Below, one piece after another: positions 8,392-19,556 of a DNA stretch of 64,000 bases. Source of the DNA: Tsukamurella asaccharolytica. Lineage in GTDB: Bacteria > Actinomycetota > Actinomycetes > Mycobacteriales > Mycobacteriaceae. The notes beneath the pieces were generated by a model, which was not told the DNA's origin, did not search any database, and saw only the letters and a program-made list of their open reading frames with translations. Both the position numbers and the translations under genes were made by a program. The DNA lies in NCBI RefSeq assembly GCF_007858435.1, contig NZ_VIGW01000004.1:310001-374000 (forward strand), given 5' to 3'. Positions within the stretch are counted from its first letter, which is position 1. Each line of letters opens with the position of its first letter.

Positions 8392-10146
8392 CTACAGGCC
8401 CAGGTCCGCCTCGAACGCGCCCTCCTCGAGACGGTGCTTGACCGTCGTGAGGAAGCGGCCCGCGTCGGCACCGTCGATGAGGCGGTGGTCGTAGGTCAGC
8501 GGGAGGAAGGCCATCGGGTGGATGCCGATGGACTCGGTACCCGCGGCGTCCGTGACCACGACCGGGCGCTTGACGATCGCGCCGGTGCCCAGCATCGCCG
8601 CCTGCGGCGGGACCAGGATCGGGGTGTCGAAGAGCGCGCCCTCGCTACCGATGTTGGTGATGGTGAAGGTGCCACCGGACAGCTCGTCGGGCTTGAGACC
8701 GCTGTTGCGGGTGCGCTCGGCGAGGTCCACGATCGCGCGGGCCAGACCGGCCAGCGAGAGGTCGTCGGCGTTCTTGATCACCGGCGAGAGCAGGCCCTGC
8801 GGGGTGTCGACGGCGATGCCGAGGTTCACCGCACCGTGGTAAGTGATCTCCTTGAAATCGTCGCTGATCGACGCGTTGACGTTCGGGTGCACCTTGAGCG
8901 CCTCGATGACCGCCTTCGCGATGAAGGGCAGGTAGGTGAGGTTCACGCCCTCGTTCGCCTTGAACGCCGCCTTCGCCTGCGCGCGCAGCGCCACGATCTT
9001 GCTGAAATCGACCTCGAAGACCTGGGTGAGCTGCGCGGAACCCTGCAGCGACTCCCGGGTCACCTTCGCGGTGATCTGACGGATGCGGTTGGTCTTCTGC
9101 GAGGTGCCACGGAGCGCCGCCAGCTCGGGGCGGGCGCTCTTCGGGGCCGACGGTGCCGGAGCCGCGGGGGTCGCGGGCGTGGCGGCAGCGGCCGGAGCGG
9201 CGGGGGCCTTGGCGGCCTCGGCTGCGGAGAGCACGTCCTGCTTGCGGATGCGGCCACCGACGCCGGTGCCCTTGACCGCGTTCAGGTCCACGTTGTTCTC
9301 GGCGGCCAGCTTGCGCACGAGCGGGGTCACGTACGGCGTCGATTCCGACGTCGACGCGGCAGGGCTCGCGGGCTCGGCCGGGGCGGCGGGCTCGGCCGGT
9401 GCAGGCTCGGGGGCCGGGGCAGGCTCGGGCTCCGGTGCGGGCTCAGGCTCGGGGGCCGGTGCGGACTCGGGCTCCGGTGCGGGCTCGGCCGCAGCCGCGG
9501 GAGCGCCGGTGCCGACGACCGCGAGCACGCCGCCGACGGCGACGACGTCGTCCTCGTTCGCCCTGATCTCCAGCAGCGTGCCGGCGACGGGCGACGGGAT
9601 CTCCGTGTCGACCTTGTCGGTGGAGACCTCGAGCAGCGGCTCGTCGACGGCGATCTCGTCGCCGACGCCCTTGAGCCAGCGGGTGACGGTGCCCTCGGTG
9701 ACCGACTCGCCCAGTTCGGGCATCGTCACCTCGGTGCCCGACGCCGCCTCAGCCGGAGCGGCGGGCGCGGCCGGAGCGGCCTGAGCGGCGGGAGCGGCGG
9801 GCTCGGCGGGAGCGGCCGGCTCGGCGGGAGCGGCCGGCTCGGCCGGGGCGGGCTCGGACTCGGACTCAGCGGCGGGAGCGGGGGCGGACTCGGCGGGGGC
9901 GGACTCGCCCTCCTCGCCGATGGTGGCGAGGTCGCCACCGACCTCCACGACGTCGTCCTCCTGCGCCAGGATCTTCAGCAGCACACCCGAAGCCGGGGCC
10001 GGGATCTCGGTGTCGACCTTGTCGGTCGAGACCTCGAGCAGGGGCTCGTCGACGGTGACCGTGTCGCCCTCCTGCTTGAGCCACCGGGTGACGGTGCCTT
10101 CGGTGACGCTCTCGCCGAGTGCCGGCATCTGGACGGAGAAGGCCAT
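8392..10146 (-). CDS. dlaT: Dihydrolipoamide acyltransferase E2 (DlaT/SucB) with two lipoyl domains
   Basis: A 584-residue E2 core of 2-oxoacid dehydrogenase complexes. Two lipoyl domains occupy about 3-78 and 138-215, each with [12 protein letters not shown]; the lipoylated lysines are K43 and K178. Alanine/proline/glutamate linkers separate the domains. A peripheral-subunit-binding domain follows ([20 protein letters not shown]), then the catalytic acyltransferase domain ending with [13 protein letters not shown] (active-site His and Asp). In mycolata this E2 serves pyruvate dehydrogenase and, with Lpd and AhpD, antioxidant defence. AGAGGA precedes the ATG. It lies with lipA and lipB, whose products modify it. 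Confidence 0.95.
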   Translation of the reverse strand: MAFSVQMPALGESVTEGTVTRWLKQEGDTVTVDEPLLEVSTDKVDTEIPAPASGVLLKILAQEDDVVEVGGDLATIGEEGESAPAESAPAPAAESESEPAPAEPAAPAEPAAPAEPAAPAAQAAPAAPAAPAEAASGTEVTMPELGESVTEGTVTRWLKGVGDEIAVDEPLLEVSTDKVDTEIPSPVAGTLLEIRANEDDVVAVGGVLAVVGTGAPAAAAEPAPEPESAPAPEPEPAPEPEPAPAPEPAPAEPAAPAEPASPAASTSESTPYVTPLVRKLAAENNVDLNAVKGTGVGGRIRKQDVLSAAEAAKAPAAPAAAATPATPAAPAPSAPKSARPELAALRGTSQKTNRIRQITAKVTRESLQGSAQLTQVFEVDFSKIVALRAQAKAAFKANEGVNLTYLPFIAKAVIEALKVHPNVNASISDDFKEITYHGAVNLGIAVDTPQGLLSPVIKNADDLSLAGLARAIVDLAERTRNSGLKPDELSGGTFTITNIGSEGALFDTPILVPPQAAMLGTGAIVKRPVVVTDAAGTESIGIHPMAFLPLTYDHRLIDGADAGRFLTTVKHRLEEGAFEADLGL

Positions 10147-10301
10147 TTCCTCTGACTCCTCAGGTTCGGTTATCTGCTGTGATACGAGCTGAACGCGGGT
10201 TTCGGCTGGTGGCCTCCACCACCACCTGACCCTACCCGCAGAGGTACGGTCTGCGCGGCGCTTGGGGGCTTACTCGCCGGTAACTCCCACCGTGCGGGAC
10301 C

Positions 10302-11831
10302 TCAGCCGCGCTGCGCGATGTCGCGGAGCACGGCGAGCATGGTTCGAACCGGGACGCCCGTGCCACCCTTGGTGATGTAACCGAAGGGGCCGCCGGCGTT
10401 GAACGCCGGGCCCGCGACGTCGATGTGCGCCCACTGCACGCCGTCGGCGACGAACTCCTTGAGGTACACGCCTGCGGTGAGCATGCCGCCCCACCGGTGC
10501 GGGCTCACGTTCGCCAGATCCGCGACGCGCGAGTTCAAGTCGGCGCGCAGCTCCTCCGGGAAGGGCATCGCCCAGCCGTTCTCGCCGACCGACCGCGAGA
10601 GCTCCGCGACGCGGTCCCGGAAGTCGTCGGTGCCCATCACGCCGGGGGTGCGGGTGCCCAGCGCGACCATCTGCGCGCCCGTCAGGGTCGCGGTGTCGAT
10701 GAGGTAGTCGGGGCCGTCCTCGCAGGCGCGCACGATCGCGTCGGCGAGGATGAGGCGGCCCTCGGCGTCGGTATTGATGACCTCGACGGTGATGCCGCCC
10801 TTGTCGGCACCGGGGTATTGGGTGAGGACGTCGCCGGGGCGCTGCGCGGTGTGGGACGGCATGTTCTCCGCCATCGGCACCGTGGCCGTCACGTCGACCG
10901 GCAGGCCCAGCTGCGCCGCCAGGATCACCGTCGCGATGACCGCCGCCGCGCCGCCCATGTCCGAGGTCATCTGCTCCATCCCCGCGGCCGGCTTGATGGA
11001 GATGCCGCCGGTGTCGAACGTGATGCCCTTGCCGACGAGCGCGACGTGCTTGGCACCGTCGGCCCCCGAGACGTGGCGCAGGCGCACGAGGCGCGGGGGA
11101 CGCGAGCTGCCCTTGCCCACGCCGACGATGCCGCCGTAGCCGTTCGCCTCGAGGTAGGCCTCGTCGAAGACCTCGACCTCGAGGCCGGCCTCGGTGCCCA
11201 GGCGCCGCGCGCGGTCGGCGAACTCGCCGGGGGAGAGGACGTTCGGCGGGGTGTTGACGAAGTCGCGGGCCAGCGCCACCGCGGCGGCCGTCAGGCGGGC
11301 CTGCTCGACGGTGCCGCGCACCTCGTCGGCGAGGGCCTCCGACGCGGGCGCCGACAGCAGCGCGAGCGAACCGAGCACCGTCTTCTTCGGCGCCGACGTG
11401 GTGCGGAACTCGGCGAACCGGTAGGCGCCGAGGACGGCGCCCTCGACGGTGGCCGGAAGGTCGACCGCCGACAGGGTGGTGGCCGCCGTGGCGACGCCCT
11501 CGAGCGCGCGGGCCGCGACTCCGGCGGCGCGGCGCACCACCTCCGCGGTGACCTCCGCCTCGTCTCCGAGGCCGACGCCCAGCACCGTCGCCGCGCCCAG
11601 GCCGGAATCCGCCGGAGTCGCCACACGGACGGCCTCGCCCGTCTTACCCTCGGCGCCGAGCAGCGCGAGAGCCGCCGCGACCGGGCCGCGTGCAGCCTCC
11701 GGAACGCCGCCGTCGAGCGTGATCTCCGACCCGTCGCCCGCCGCGGAGTACACGCCCACGACGAGTACGTCGGTGGTCGCCGACAGGTCGTCGGTCAGCG
11801 TGATGGCGGGTCCGGTGAACGGCGTGCTCAA
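10302..11831 (-). CDS. pepA: Leucyl aminopeptidase (M17 family)
   Basis: A 509-residue cytosolic metallopeptidase. The N-terminal domain is divergent. The C-terminal catalytic domain carries [44 protein letters not shown] (the family signature supplying metal ligands) and the [11 protein letters not shown] region. It releases N-terminal residues, preferring leucine. I chose the TTG at 11831 because GAGAGGA precedes it by about 7 nt and the length then matches the family; longer in-frame starts upstream lack support. A -10-like TACCAT (11875-11880, minus strand) would give a short leader. Divergent from the PLP enzyme gene. Confidence 0.93.
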   Translation of the reverse strand: MSTPFTGPAITLTDDLSATTDVLVVGVYSAAGDGSEITLDGGVPEAARGPVAAALALLGAEGKTGEAVRVATPADSGLGAATVLGVGLGDEAEVTAEVVRRAAGVAARALEGVATAATTLSAVDLPATVEGAVLGAYRFAEFRTTSAPKKTVLGSLALLSAPASEALADEVRGTVEQARLTAAAVALARDFVNTPPNVLSPGEFADRARRLGTEAGLEVEVFDEAYLEANGYGGIVGVGKGSSRPPRLVRLRHVSGADGAKHVALVGKGITFDTGGISIKPAAGMEQMTSDMGGAAAVIATVILAAQLGLPVDVTATVPMAENMPSHTAQRPGDVLTQYPGADKGGITVEVINTDAEGRLILADAIVRACEDGPDYLIDTATLTGAQMVALGTRTPGVMGTDDFRDRVAELSRSVGENGWAMPFPEELRADLNSRVADLANVSPHRWGGMLTAGVYLKEFVADGVQWAHIDVAGPAFNAGGPFGYITKGGTGVPVRTMLAVLRDIAQRG

Positions 11832-11976
11832 GGGGATTCCTCTCGTCGGGGCGGCGGCTGTGCTTGCCCGTACGGATGGTACGCCCGCGACTTCCGCCGC
11901 GCCCTGCGCGCAGTGGACCGGGGATCTGCGGTCACATCGAACTGAGGTGCTCGCTGCGCACGTACCATCAGTGCTC

Positions 11977-13293
11977 ATGACGGGGAACGGAACGGGTGAG
12001 CCGACGGCCCGCACGGGCGCACTGGACCTGGCGGCGGCGCCGTCGCCCCTCGGCCGGGAATGGGAGATCGACCCCTCCGCCTACTGGGCGACGATCGATG
12101 CCGCGACCCAGGCGCTCGACGCCCCGATCCTCGCCGCCGACCTCGACGCTCTGCACTACAACGTCGCCGACATGCTGCGCCGCGCGGCCGGCAAGCCGAT
12201 CCGGGTGGCCTCCAAGTCGATCCGGTCGCGGCCCGTTCTGGACGCACTGCTCCGGGTGCCGGGATACGCGGGCGTGCTGGCCTACGACGTCGCGGAGGCG
12301 CACTGGCTCGCGGCCGACGGTGTCGACCACGAGGGCGCGGCCCGACCCGGGTGCACCGACGTCGTGGTGGCCTACCCCAGCGCCGACCTCGCGGCGATCG
12401 CCGCGCTGGCCGCGGACCCGGTGGCCGCGCTGCGGGTGACGCTGATGATCGACGACGCCGAGCAGCTCGACCTCATCGACGCCGCCGTGCCGCCGAGCCG
12501 CCGCCCCGAACTGCGGGTGTGCATCGACATCGACGCCTCGTACCATGCGCCCGCGCTGGGTGCGATCGGCGCGCGCCGATCGCCGGTCCGCACGCGGGCC
12601 GAGGCCTCGGCCCTCGCGGCGACGGTGGCGGGGCGCAGGGGCTTCCGGCTCGTCGGCGTGCTGACTTACGACGCGCAGATCGCCGGCGTCGGCGACCTCA
12701 GCATCCGCCGTCCCGGCGCCGGCACGCTGCTGCGCGCGATGCAGCGCGCCTCCTGGGACGAGCTGGTCACGCGGCGCCGCGAGATCCTCACGGACCTGCG
12801 CCGCATCGCCGACCTCGAGTTCGTCAACGGCGGCGGAACCGGCTCCCTGGAGCGGAACGCGGAAGATCCGAACATCACCGACATCGCGGCCGGTAGCGGC
12901 CTGTTCGGCCCGCACCTCTTCGACGGCTACTCGCACTTCCGCCCGGCGCCCGCGATGGGCTTCGGCCTCGCCGTGGTGCGCCGCCCCGCACCGGACACCG
13001 TCACCTGCCACGGCGGCGGGTGGATCGCCTCCGGCGCCGCGGGCGCCGACCGCCTGCCGCGGCCCGTATGGCCCGAGGGCCTGAAACTGACGGGCCGCGA
13101 GGGGGCAGGTGAGGTGCAGACGCCCCTGACCGGCGAGCGGGCCGAACGCATCTCGCTCGGCGACCGGATCTGGTTCCGGCACACCAAGGCCGGTGAGCCG
13201 GCCGAGCACTCCGACCACCTGGTGGTCGTATCCGACGGTGCCGTGCACGCCACGGTCCCGACCTATCGCGGCGAAGGGAAGTGTTTCCTGTGA
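11977..13293 (+). CDS. PLP-dependent amino acid deaminase/aldolase (alanine racemase-like fold)
   Basis: A 438-residue type III PLP enzyme. The N terminus has the alanine-racemase barrel start, including [19 protein letters not shown], where the lysine should bind PLP, and a C-terminal beta domain with a metal-site-like HSDHLVVV. The family covers D-serine dehydratase and D-threonine aldolase-like enzymes, so a D-amino acid is a plausible substrate. The stop overlaps the GTG of the next gene by 4 bp, so the two are translationally coupled. TACCAT (11963-11968) lies 8 nt before the ATG with no Shine-Dalgarno. Confidence 0.85.
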   Translation: MTGNGTGEPTARTGALDLAAAPSPLGREWEIDPSAYWATIDAATQALDAPILAADLDALHYNVADMLRRAAGKPIRVASKSIRSRPVLDALLRVPGYAGVLAYDVAEAHWLAADGVDHEGAARPGCTDVVVAYPSADLAAIAALAADPVAALRVTLMIDDAEQLDLIDAAVPPSRRPELRVCIDIDASYHAPALGAIGARRSPVRTRAEASALAATVAGRRGFRLVGVLTYDAQIAGVGDLSIRRPGAGTLLRAMQRASWDELVTRRREILTDLRRIADLEFVNGGGTGSLERNAEDPNITDIAAGSGLFGPHLFDGYSHFRPAPAMGFGLAVVRRPAPDTVTCHGGGWIASGAAGADRLPRPVWPEGLKLTGREGAGEVQTPLTGERAERISLGDRIWFRHTKAGEPAEHSDHLVVVSDGAVHATVPTYRGEGKCFL

Positions 13294-14627
13294 ACCAGTG
13301 GATTCCGGGCCTGGACCAGCTGACCGGCACGGTGGGCGAGTGGCGCAACTGGGGCCGCACCGCCTCGGCGTTCCCGTCCTACATCTCGCGTCCCGCGAAG
13401 CTCGAGGACGTGGTGCGCACCGTCGAGCGGGCGCGCGAGCGCGGTGGCACGGTCAAGGCGCTCGGCGCCGGGCACTCCTTCACCCCGATCGCCGCCCCGC
13501 GGGACGTGGCGCTCGCGCCCGACCACCAGGGCGGCCTCGTCACCGTCGACGTCGATGCCAAGCGGGTGACGCTGCGCGCCGGCACGCGACTGGCCGACGT
13601 GCCCGCGCTGCTCGAGCCCTACGGGCTGGCCATGGTCAATCTCGGCGACATCGACCGGCAGACCGTCGCCGGTGCGATCTCGACCGGCACGCACGGCACC
13701 GGCCTGGGCTTCGGCGGCATCGCCACCCAGGTGGTCGGGGCGACGCTGGTCTCCGGGACGGGGGAGGTGGTCACCGTCGGCGAGGACGACCCGCGGCTGA
13801 AGGCCGTGGCCCTCGGGCTCGGCGCGCTGGGGATCCTCGTCGAGGTCACGCTGCAGTGCGTGGACCGGTTCGTGCTCGAGGCCACCGAGGCGCCGGTGCC
13901 GCTGGCGGAGGCGGTGGACGGCTTCGTCGAGCGCGCGCGCGGCGTCGACCACTTCGAGTTCTTCTGGTTCCCCGGGACCGACGGCGCGCTGACCAAGTCG
14001 CAGATCCGCCGTCCGGGCGACCACAAGCGCACGCCGATCGGCGCGGTGCGGCGGTTCGTGGACGACAAGGTCGTGGGCACGGGTGCGCTGCTCGCGGTCT
14101 GTGAGGTGGGGCGCGCGTTCCCGTCGCTGACGCCCCGGCTGGTCTCGCTCGCCACGTCGATGCTCTCCGGGCACACCGAGACCGACTACTCGGCCAACGT
14201 GCTCACGACGGAGCGCTCCGTGCGCTTCCGGGAGACGGAATGGGCGGTGCCCCTGGAGAACACGATGCCCGCGTTCGCCGCAATCAAGGCCGCGACCGAG
14301 AAGCACGACTGGAACCTCACCTTCCCGATCGAGGTGCGCGTCGCGGCTGCCGACGACCTCATGCTCTCGACGGCGACGGGCCGGCAGTCCGGGTACATCG
14401 CCGCGCACCGCTACGTCCGCGACAAGCCCAGCGACTACTTCGCCGAGGTCGAGCGGATCATGATCGAGCACGGCGGCCGCCCGCACTGGGGCAAGATGCA
14501 CACCCGCACCGCCGAGTTCTTCCGCGGCGCCTACCCCCGGTTCGACGACTTCCTCGCCGTGCGCGACGAGCTCGACCCGGACCGCGTCTTCGCCAACGAC
14601 CACCTGGACGCGGTGCTCGGCCGCTGA
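13290..14627 (+). CDS. FAD-linked D-arabinono-1,4-lactone oxidase family protein
   Basis: A 445-residue VAO-type flavoprotein. The FAD domain begins YISRPAKLEDVVRTVERA, and GAGHSF contains H62, the likely covalent FAD attachment residue. NLGDIDRQTVAGAISTGTHG follows. The C-terminal ALO domain ends with PHWGKMHT and RFDDFLAVRDELDPDRVFAND. The family oxidises sugar-1,4-lactones (gulono-/arabinono-/galactono-) or alditols. The GTG at 13290 overlaps the upstream TGA (GTGA), and AGGGAAG lies about 9 nt ahead; an in-frame GTG at 13281 is the alternative. Pairing with the PLP enzyme suggests a shared pathway, not identified. Confidence 0.9.
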   Translation: MNQWIPGLDQLTGTVGEWRNWGRTASAFPSYISRPAKLEDVVRTVERARERGGTVKALGAGHSFTPIAAPRDVALAPDHQGGLVTVDVDAKRVTLRAGTRLADVPALLEPYGLAMVNLGDIDRQTVAGAISTGTHGTGLGFGGIATQVVGATLVSGTGEVVTVGEDDPRLKAVALGLGALGILVEVTLQCVDRFVLEATEAPVPLAEAVDGFVERARGVDHFEFFWFPGTDGALTKSQIRRPGDHKRTPIGAVRRFVDDKVVGTGALLAVCEVGRAFPSLTPRLVSLATSMLSGHTETDYSANVLTTERSVRFRETEWAVPLENTMPAFAAIKAATEKHDWNLTFPIEVRVAAADDLMLSTATGRQSGYIAAHRYVRDKPSDYFAEVERIMIEHGGRPHWGKMHTRTAEFFRGAYPRFDDFLAVRDELDPDRVFANDHLDAVLGR

Positions 14628-14647
14628 CTGGTGCATGATGTGCCGCC

Positions 14648-15898
14648 ATGAGGACATTCGGCTGGACGCCGACCACTGACGGTGCGGGCGTCGTGGGGCC
14701 CGGTGAGCGGCTGAGTTGGCCCAAGACCTTCGGCATCGGCGTGCAGCACGTGGTCGCGATGTTCGGCTCCACGTTCCTGGTGCCGGTGCTCACCGGCTTC
14801 CCGCCGGCGACGACCCTGCTCTTCTCCGGCGTGGGCACGCTGCTGTTCCTGCTGCTCACCGGCAACCGGCTGCCCAGCTACCTGGGGTCGAGCTTCGCGG
14901 TGATCGCGCCGATCACCGCGGCGACGGCGTCGCAGGGGATGGGGAGCGCGCTGGGCGGCATCGTCGCCGTGGGCGCGCTCCTGATCCTGGTGGGCGGCGT
15001 GGTGCAGCTGGTGGGCACCGCATGGATCGAGAGGCTGATGCCGCCCGTCGTGACGGGTGCGATCGTCGCGCTGATCGGCCTCAATCTCGCGCCCGCGGCG
15101 AAGGCGAACTACGAGCAGGCCGCCGTCACGGCCACCATCACCCTGGTGTGCCTCATCGCCTCCCTCGCCCTGTTCACGGGCATGCTCGGGCGGCTCGCGA
15201 TCTTCACCTCGGTGGTGATCGGATACGTGGTCGCGTGGACCCGCGGCGAGGTCGACCTCTCGAGGGTCTCCGCGGCGTCGTGGGTCGGCTTCCCGGAGTT
15301 CCACGCACCGTCGTTCTCCTGGGTCGTGCTGCCCATGTTCCTGCCCGTGGTGCTCGTGCTCGTGGCCGAGAACGTGGGGCACGTGCGGTCCGTCGCGCAG
15401 ATGACGGGGGTGGACTACGACCCGGTGATGGGGCGCGCGCTGGCCGCCGACGGCCTCGCGACCGTGCTCGCCGGCGCCGGCGGCGGCTCCGCCACCACGA
15501 CCTACGCGGAGAACATCGGCGTCATGGCGGCCACCCGCGTGTACTCGACGGCCGCGTACTGGGTGGCCGGCATCGCGGCCATCCTGCTCGGCCTGTCGCC
15601 GAAGGTGGGAGCCGTGATCGCGTCGATCCCGCCCGGCGTGCTCGGCGGCATCACGACGGCGCTGTACGGCCTCGTCGGCATCCTCGGCGTGCGGATCTGG
15701 GTGCAGGCGCGCGTCGACTTCAGCAAGCCCGTCAACCAGCTCACCGCCGCGGTGCCGCTCATCATCGGCATCGCCGACTTCACCTGGTCCGCCGGCGATG
15801 TGACCTTCACCGGCATCGCGCTCGGTTCCGTCGCCGCGATCGTGATCTATCAGGGGATGCGGCTGTTGGGCCGATCCGGGAGTGCGGCCCTGGACTAG
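14648..15898 (+). CDS. Uracil/xanthine permease (NCS2 family)
   Basis: A 416-residue transporter with about 12-14 hydrophobic segments. It opens with the family block [21 protein letters not shown], and the mid-protein [10 protein letters not shown] and [18 protein letters not shown] are the substrate-binding helix regions of UraA-like proton symporters. A nucleobase such as uracil is most likely, but xanthine/urate cannot be excluded. It begins 20 nt after the lactone oxidase gene and could be co-transcribed. No purine or uracil riboswitch is visible in the short gap. Confidence 0.9.
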   Translation: MRTFGWTPTTDGAGVVGPGERLSWPKTFGIGVQHVVAMFGSTFLVPVLTGFPPATTLLFSGVGTLLFLLLTGNRLPSYLGSSFAVIAPITAATASQGMGSALGGIVAVGALLILVGGVVQLVGTAWIERLMPPVVTGAIVALIGLNLAPAAKANYEQAAVTATITLVCLIASLALFTGMLGRLAIFTSVVIGYVVAWTRGEVDLSRVSAASWVGFPEFHAPSFSWVVLPMFLPVVLVLVAENVGHVRSVAQMTGVDYDPVMGRALAADGLATVLAGAGGGSATTTYAENIGVMAATRVYSTAAYWVAGIAAILLGLSPKVGAVIASIPPGVLGGITTALYGLVGILGVRIWVQARVDFSKPVNQLTAAVPLIIGIADFTWSAGDVTFTGIALGSVAAIVIYQGMRLLGRSGSAALD

Positions 15899-15908
15899 AG
15901 TGCCGGGC

Positions 15909-17009
15909 ATGAGTGAGACGCTGATCGAGGGACCCCTGAACGCCGTGCACACCGAGCTGGGGGCGGCGTTCGCGCCCTTCGGGGGCTGGTCGATGCCCGT
16001 CAAGTACGCGGGCACCGTGGGTGAGCACACCGCCGTCCGCGAGGCCGTGGGGATCTTCGACGTCAGCCACCTCGGCAAGGCCACCGTCGCCGGGCCGGGC
16101 GCCAGGGATTTCGTCAACCGCGTGCTCACCGCCGACCTCGACAAGATCCGGCCCGGCAAGGCGCAGTACACCCTGTGCACCAACGAATCCGGCGGAGTGA
16201 TCGACGACCTCATCGTCTACTACGTCGCCGACGACGAGCTCTTCCTCGTCCCGAACGCCGCGAACACCGCCGCGGTCGTGGCACACCTGCGCGAGCGCGC
16301 ACCGGAGGGGATCACCATCACCGATCAGCACCGCGACTACGCCGTGCTCGCCGTGCAGGGGCCGAAGTCGGCCGAGGTGCTGGCGGCCGTCGGGCTGCCC
16401 ACCGACATGGAGTACATGGCGTACGAGGACGCCTCCCTCGACGGCACCCCGGTGCGCGTGTGCCGCACCGGCTACACGGGCGAGCACGGCTACGAGCTGA
16501 TCCCCGCGTGGGGCGACGCCGAGACCGTCTTCCGCGCCCTGCTGCCCGAGATCACCGCCCGCGGCGGCCAGCCCGCCGGCCTCGGTGCCCGCGACACCCT
16601 GCGCACCGAGATGGGCTACCCCCTGCACGGGCACGAGCTCACCGTCGACATCACGCCGGTCCAGGCCCGCGCGGGCTGGGCCGTGGGCTGGCGCAAGCCC
16701 GAGTTCGTGGGCCGTGAGGCGCTGCTGGCGGAGAAGGAGGCCGGTCCCGCCCGGCGGCTCTGGGGCCTCCGCGCGACCGGCAAGGGCGTGCTGCGGGCCG
16801 ACCTCACGGTGCTCTCCGCCGACGGTGCGCCGATCGGCACCACCACGTCGGGCACCTTCAGTCCCACCTTGAAGACCGGAATCGCCCTGGCGCTCATCGA
16901 TTCCGGGGCGGGCGTGGAGAAGGGTGCCGTCGTGAGCGTGGACGTGCGCGGGCGCGGGATCGAGTGCGAGGTGACGCTTCCGCCGTTCGTCGAGGCCAAC
17001 ACCAAGTAG
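15909..17009 (+). CDS. gcvT: Glycine cleavage system T protein (aminomethyltransferase)
   Basis: A 366-residue enzyme that takes the aminomethyl group from lipoylated GcvH to tetrahydrofolate, releasing ammonia. Typical blocks are [55 protein letters not shown] and [17 protein letters not shown]. Length and domain order are standard. TAGAGT (15896-15901) ends 7 nt before the ATG with no Shine-Dalgarno, indicating a leaderless transcript, although the permease stop is only 10 nt away. No glycine riboswitch is present. gcvH and gcvP are not in the window. Confidence 0.95.
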   Translation: MSETLIEGPLNAVHTELGAAFAPFGGWSMPVKYAGTVGEHTAVREAVGIFDVSHLGKATVAGPGARDFVNRVLTADLDKIRPGKAQYTLCTNESGGVIDDLIVYYVADDELFLVPNAANTAAVVAHLRERAPEGITITDQHRDYAVLAVQGPKSAEVLAAVGLPTDMEYMAYEDASLDGTPVRVCRTGYTGEHGYELIPAWGDAETVFRALLPEITARGGQPAGLGARDTLRTEMGYPLHGHELTVDITPVQARAGWAVGWRKPEFVGREALLAEKEAGPARRLWGLRATGKGVLRADLTVLSADGAPIGTTTSGTFSPTLKTGIALALIDSGAGVEKGAVVSVDVRGRGIECEVTLPPFVEANTK

Positions 17010-17095
17010 CCCCGGGGAGGCCCCGGAAAAAACTCGGAGTTCCTACTGATTGGTACGGCCCGCGCGCGCGAGCGCGGGTCGTAGAATCGTCTCCC

Positions 17096-18199
17096 ATGAC
17101 AACTGGCACGGCCTTCGCCCTCACCCGCAACGACCACCCCCGCTCTGCGGCTGAGCGCTCCGAGATCCTGGCGAACCCGGGATTCGGCAGGTACTTCACC
17201 GACCACATGATCTCGCTCCGCTGGAACGAGGAGCAGGGCTGGCACGCTCCCGAGGTGCTGCCCTACGGCCCCATCCCCATGGAGCCCTCCGCATCGGTCC
17301 TGCACTACGCGCAGGAGATCTTCGAGGGCCTCAAGGCCTACCGCCAGCCCGACGGTTCCGTCGCGACCTTCCGGCCCGAGGCCAACGCTGCGCGCTTCCA
17401 GCGCTCCGCCGAGCGGCTCGCGATCCCGCCGCTGCCCGAGGACGTCTTCCTCGCCTCGCTCAAGGAGCTCGTGGCCATCGACGGCGAGTGGGTGCCCGCA
17501 GCCGGCGGCGAGGAGGCCCTGTACTTCCGGCCGTTCATCTTCGCCGACGAGGAGACCCTCGGCGTCAAGCCGTCGAACAGCTACCGCTTCCTGGTGATCG
17601 CCTCGCCCGCCGGCGCCTACTTCGCGGGCGGCGTGAAGCCCGTCTCCGTGTGGCTCTCGCGCGAGTACGTGCGCGCCGCGCCCGGCGGCACCGGCTTCGC
17701 GAAGTGCGGCGGTAACTACGCCGCGTCGCTGGTCGCGCAGGCCCAGGCCGCGCAGCAGGGCTGCGACCAGGTGGTGTGGCTCGACGCCATCGACCACCAG
17801 GCGATCGAGGAGATGGGCGGCATGAACCTGTTCTTCGTCCTCGGCTCGGGCTCGAATGCGAAGATCGTGACGCCGGAGCTGTCCGGCTCGCTGCTCCCCG
17901 GCGTGACCCGCAGCTCGCTGCTGCAGCTCGCGCGCGACGCCGGCTTCGAGACCGAGGAGCGCCGGATCACCGTCGACGAGCTCAAGGAGGGCGTCGCGGC
18001 CGGCACCATCACCGAGGTCTTCGCGTGCGGCACCGCGGCCGTCATCACGCCCGTCGGGCGGGTCAAGGGCGCGTCCGAGGACTTCGTGATCGGCGACGGC
18101 GAGCCCGGCGAGATCACCATGGCGCTGCGCGAGACCCTCACCGGCATCCAGCGCGGCACCGTCCCCGACACCCACGGCTGGATGACGACGCTGAGCTGA
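17096..18199 (+). CDS. ilvE: Branched-chain amino acid aminotransferase
   Basis: A 367-residue fold-IV PLP aminotransferase making leucine, isoleucine and valine (and acting in the reverse direction). The N terminus has [18 protein letters not shown], the substrate loop [19 protein letters not shown] lysine K203 in [14 protein letters not shown], and the downstream [18 protein letters not shown] (17082-17087) lies 8 nt before the ATG and no Shine-Dalgarno is visible, so the start is probably leaderless. It follows gcvT as in mycobacteria (Rv2211c-Rv2210c, from memory). Confidence 0.96.
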   Translation: MTTGTAFALTRNDHPRSAAERSEILANPGFGRYFTDHMISLRWNEEQGWHAPEVLPYGPIPMEPSASVLHYAQEIFEGLKAYRQPDGSVATFRPEANAARFQRSAERLAIPPLPEDVFLASLKELVAIDGEWVPAAGGEEALYFRPFIFADEETLGVKPSNSYRFLVIASPAGAYFAGGVKPVSVWLSREYVRAAPGGTGFAKCGGNYAASLVAQAQAAQQGCDQVVWLDAIDHQAIEEMGGMNLFFVLGSGSNAKIVTPELSGSLLPGVTRSSLLQLARDAGFETEERRITVDELKEGVAAGTITEVFACGTAAVITPVGRVKGASEDFVIGDGEPGEITMALRETLTGIQRGTVPDTHGWMTTLS

Positions 18200-18224
18200 C
18201 GCTGCGCGTACCCGCGGCAGCGGC

Positions 18225-18261
18225 CCGCCGGCCACGGCTGGGCAGAGCCCGGGGCCGGCGG
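18225..18261. terminator. Hairpin between convergent ilvE and MpaB-like gene
   Basis: A 9-bp GC-rich stem (18225-18233 with 18253-18261) has a 19-nt loop that itself contains a short GGGCT/AGCCC stem. It lies between two convergent stops. Confidence 0.55.
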
Positions 18262-18280
18262 TGCCGTGCCGCCCGGTCGC

Positions 18281-19495
18281 TCAGGCGGTGACGATGTGCG
18301 CCGAGTGGCCGACGGTGGCCTCGTCGCCGAGGGTGCGCATGAACCTCGCCTGGCCCGCGTCGCCGCGGCGGGCGGCGCGCTCGCGGCCACCGGGGAGCTG
18401 GTTGATCACCGATTCGACGAGGTGGTACGGGATCCGGAGCGCGGGGTACCAGGGGAGCGTCGACGGGACGCCGAGCTTGTTCATCGCGTCCCGCCCCAGG
18501 TAGGCGGTCGCGATCGACAGGTGCTGTGAGCGGGCGACCCGGCGCCGCAGCCCGGCGAGCCGCCCGTACGTCCAGCGCATCGGATCGTCGGCCATCGGCT
18601 GTGCGAGCGCGCGGCTGGTCTCGTCGGGGGTCGAGAGCGCGCGCGAGGTCTGGAACAGGATCCGCAGGCTGTCGCGGAAGCTGTGCGGCAGGAAGTCGTC
18701 GTGCACGCCCATCAGCCGGCCGACGTACCGCGTCAGGTGTGCGGCCGCCTCGTACTCGCGGGGGTGGGCGATCATGCCGATCCCCGTGCCGGCGGTGACG
18801 GGCGCGATGAGCGCGCCGACCAGCGTGGCCGCCATGTCGGTCTGGTTGATGGGCAGGCCGTAGGTCGTGTAGTCCCAGTCCGGCAGGGCCATCACGTGCC
18901 GGCGCACCATGGAGTGGATGAACCGCACGTGCAGCGTCGACCGGTAGCCGGCGCCGCCCGGCCGCAGGCCGTCGGGGGTGATCACATCGAGCGCCCACTG
19001 CGAGGTCTCCGCGAAGCGCTTGTTCGAGCCCTTCTCCAGAGCGCCCGTCCGCAGCAGGGTCTGGTTGAAGCCGGAGAAGAGATAGCCGCCCATGAGTGCG
19101 ACGTCGCGCGCGATCGAGAAGCCGTCCGCGCCGCCGCTCCGCAGGAGCTGGCCGCCGAGGAGGATGGTGTCCCAGTCGAGCCAGTCCGGGGCGGTCTCCA
19201 TGTCCTCGAAGAAGGTCCGCAGTTCCGACGGTGCCTCGGGGACCGAGGCGATGCCCTCGTTCAGCGCGCGGTCGAACATCGGTTTGCGGGTCGCGCGGTC
19301 CTCGTAGATCCAGTCGACGAGCTCGTCCATCGGTGCATCGCCGACCGTGAGCAGCTCGCCGAAGCGCTGGAATTCGGCCTCGGTCGGCTCGGGCAGCCGG
19401 AGGAGCGCGCTCACCATGCGGATCCCCGGCGGCACGCGCCGCGGGCCCGTGGGGTGGCGCGCGGGGATCGGTCTCGGGGTCTCCACTACCGGCAC
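18281..19495 (-). CDS. MpaB/latex-clearing-protein family oxygenase (DUF2236)
   Basis: A 404-residue DUF2236 protein, the family of the b-type-heme rubber oxygenase Lcp and fungal MpaB. The heme-pocket pattern R-x2-H-x3-R is visible as R191, H194 and R198 (VRFIHSMVRR). R160 and T164 lie in KRFAETSQWALD. These match the Lcp residues I remember (R164, T168, R195, H198, R202) at a constant offset of 4, while the Lcp lysine K167 is glutamate here. No signal peptide is evident, unlike secreted Lcp. An oxidative cleavage role on a lipid or polyisoprenoid is inference. The GTG start at 19495 is weakly supported. Confidence 0.8.
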   Translation of the reverse strand: MPVVETPRPIPARHPTGPRRVPPGIRMVSALLRLPEPTEAEFQRFGELLTVGDAPMDELVDWIYEDRATRKPMFDRALNEGIASVPEAPSELRTFFEDMETAPDWLDWDTILLGGQLLRSGGADGFSIARDVALMGGYLFSGFNQTLLRTGALEKGSNKRFAETSQWALDVITPDGLRPGGAGYRSTLHVRFIHSMVRRHVMALPDWDYTTYGLPINQTDMAATLVGALIAPVTAGTGIGMIAHPREYEAAAHLTRYVGRLMGVHDDFLPHSFRDSLRILFQTSRALSTPDETSRALAQPMADDPMRWTYGRLAGLRRRVARSQHLSIATAYLGRDAMNKLGVPSTLPWYPALRIPYHLVESVINQLPGGRERAARRGDAGQARFMRTLGDEATVGHSAHIVTA

Positions 19496-19556
19496 ACCAC
19501 CGTGTCTACTCCTGACAACGCCCGTTGTCGAGGGGGCGTGGGGACCGCTGCCTCCG

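Noticed and set aside
8434-10155. 573-codon plus-strand frame rich in GLGRGGG repeats opposite dlaT
   Set aside because: The glycine-rich repeats are the complement of the Ala/Pro linker codons in dlaT.
15899-15908. Glycine riboswitch upstream of gcvT
   Set aside because: Only 10 nt separate the permease stop and gcvT, and the start looks leaderless; no space for a riboswitch.
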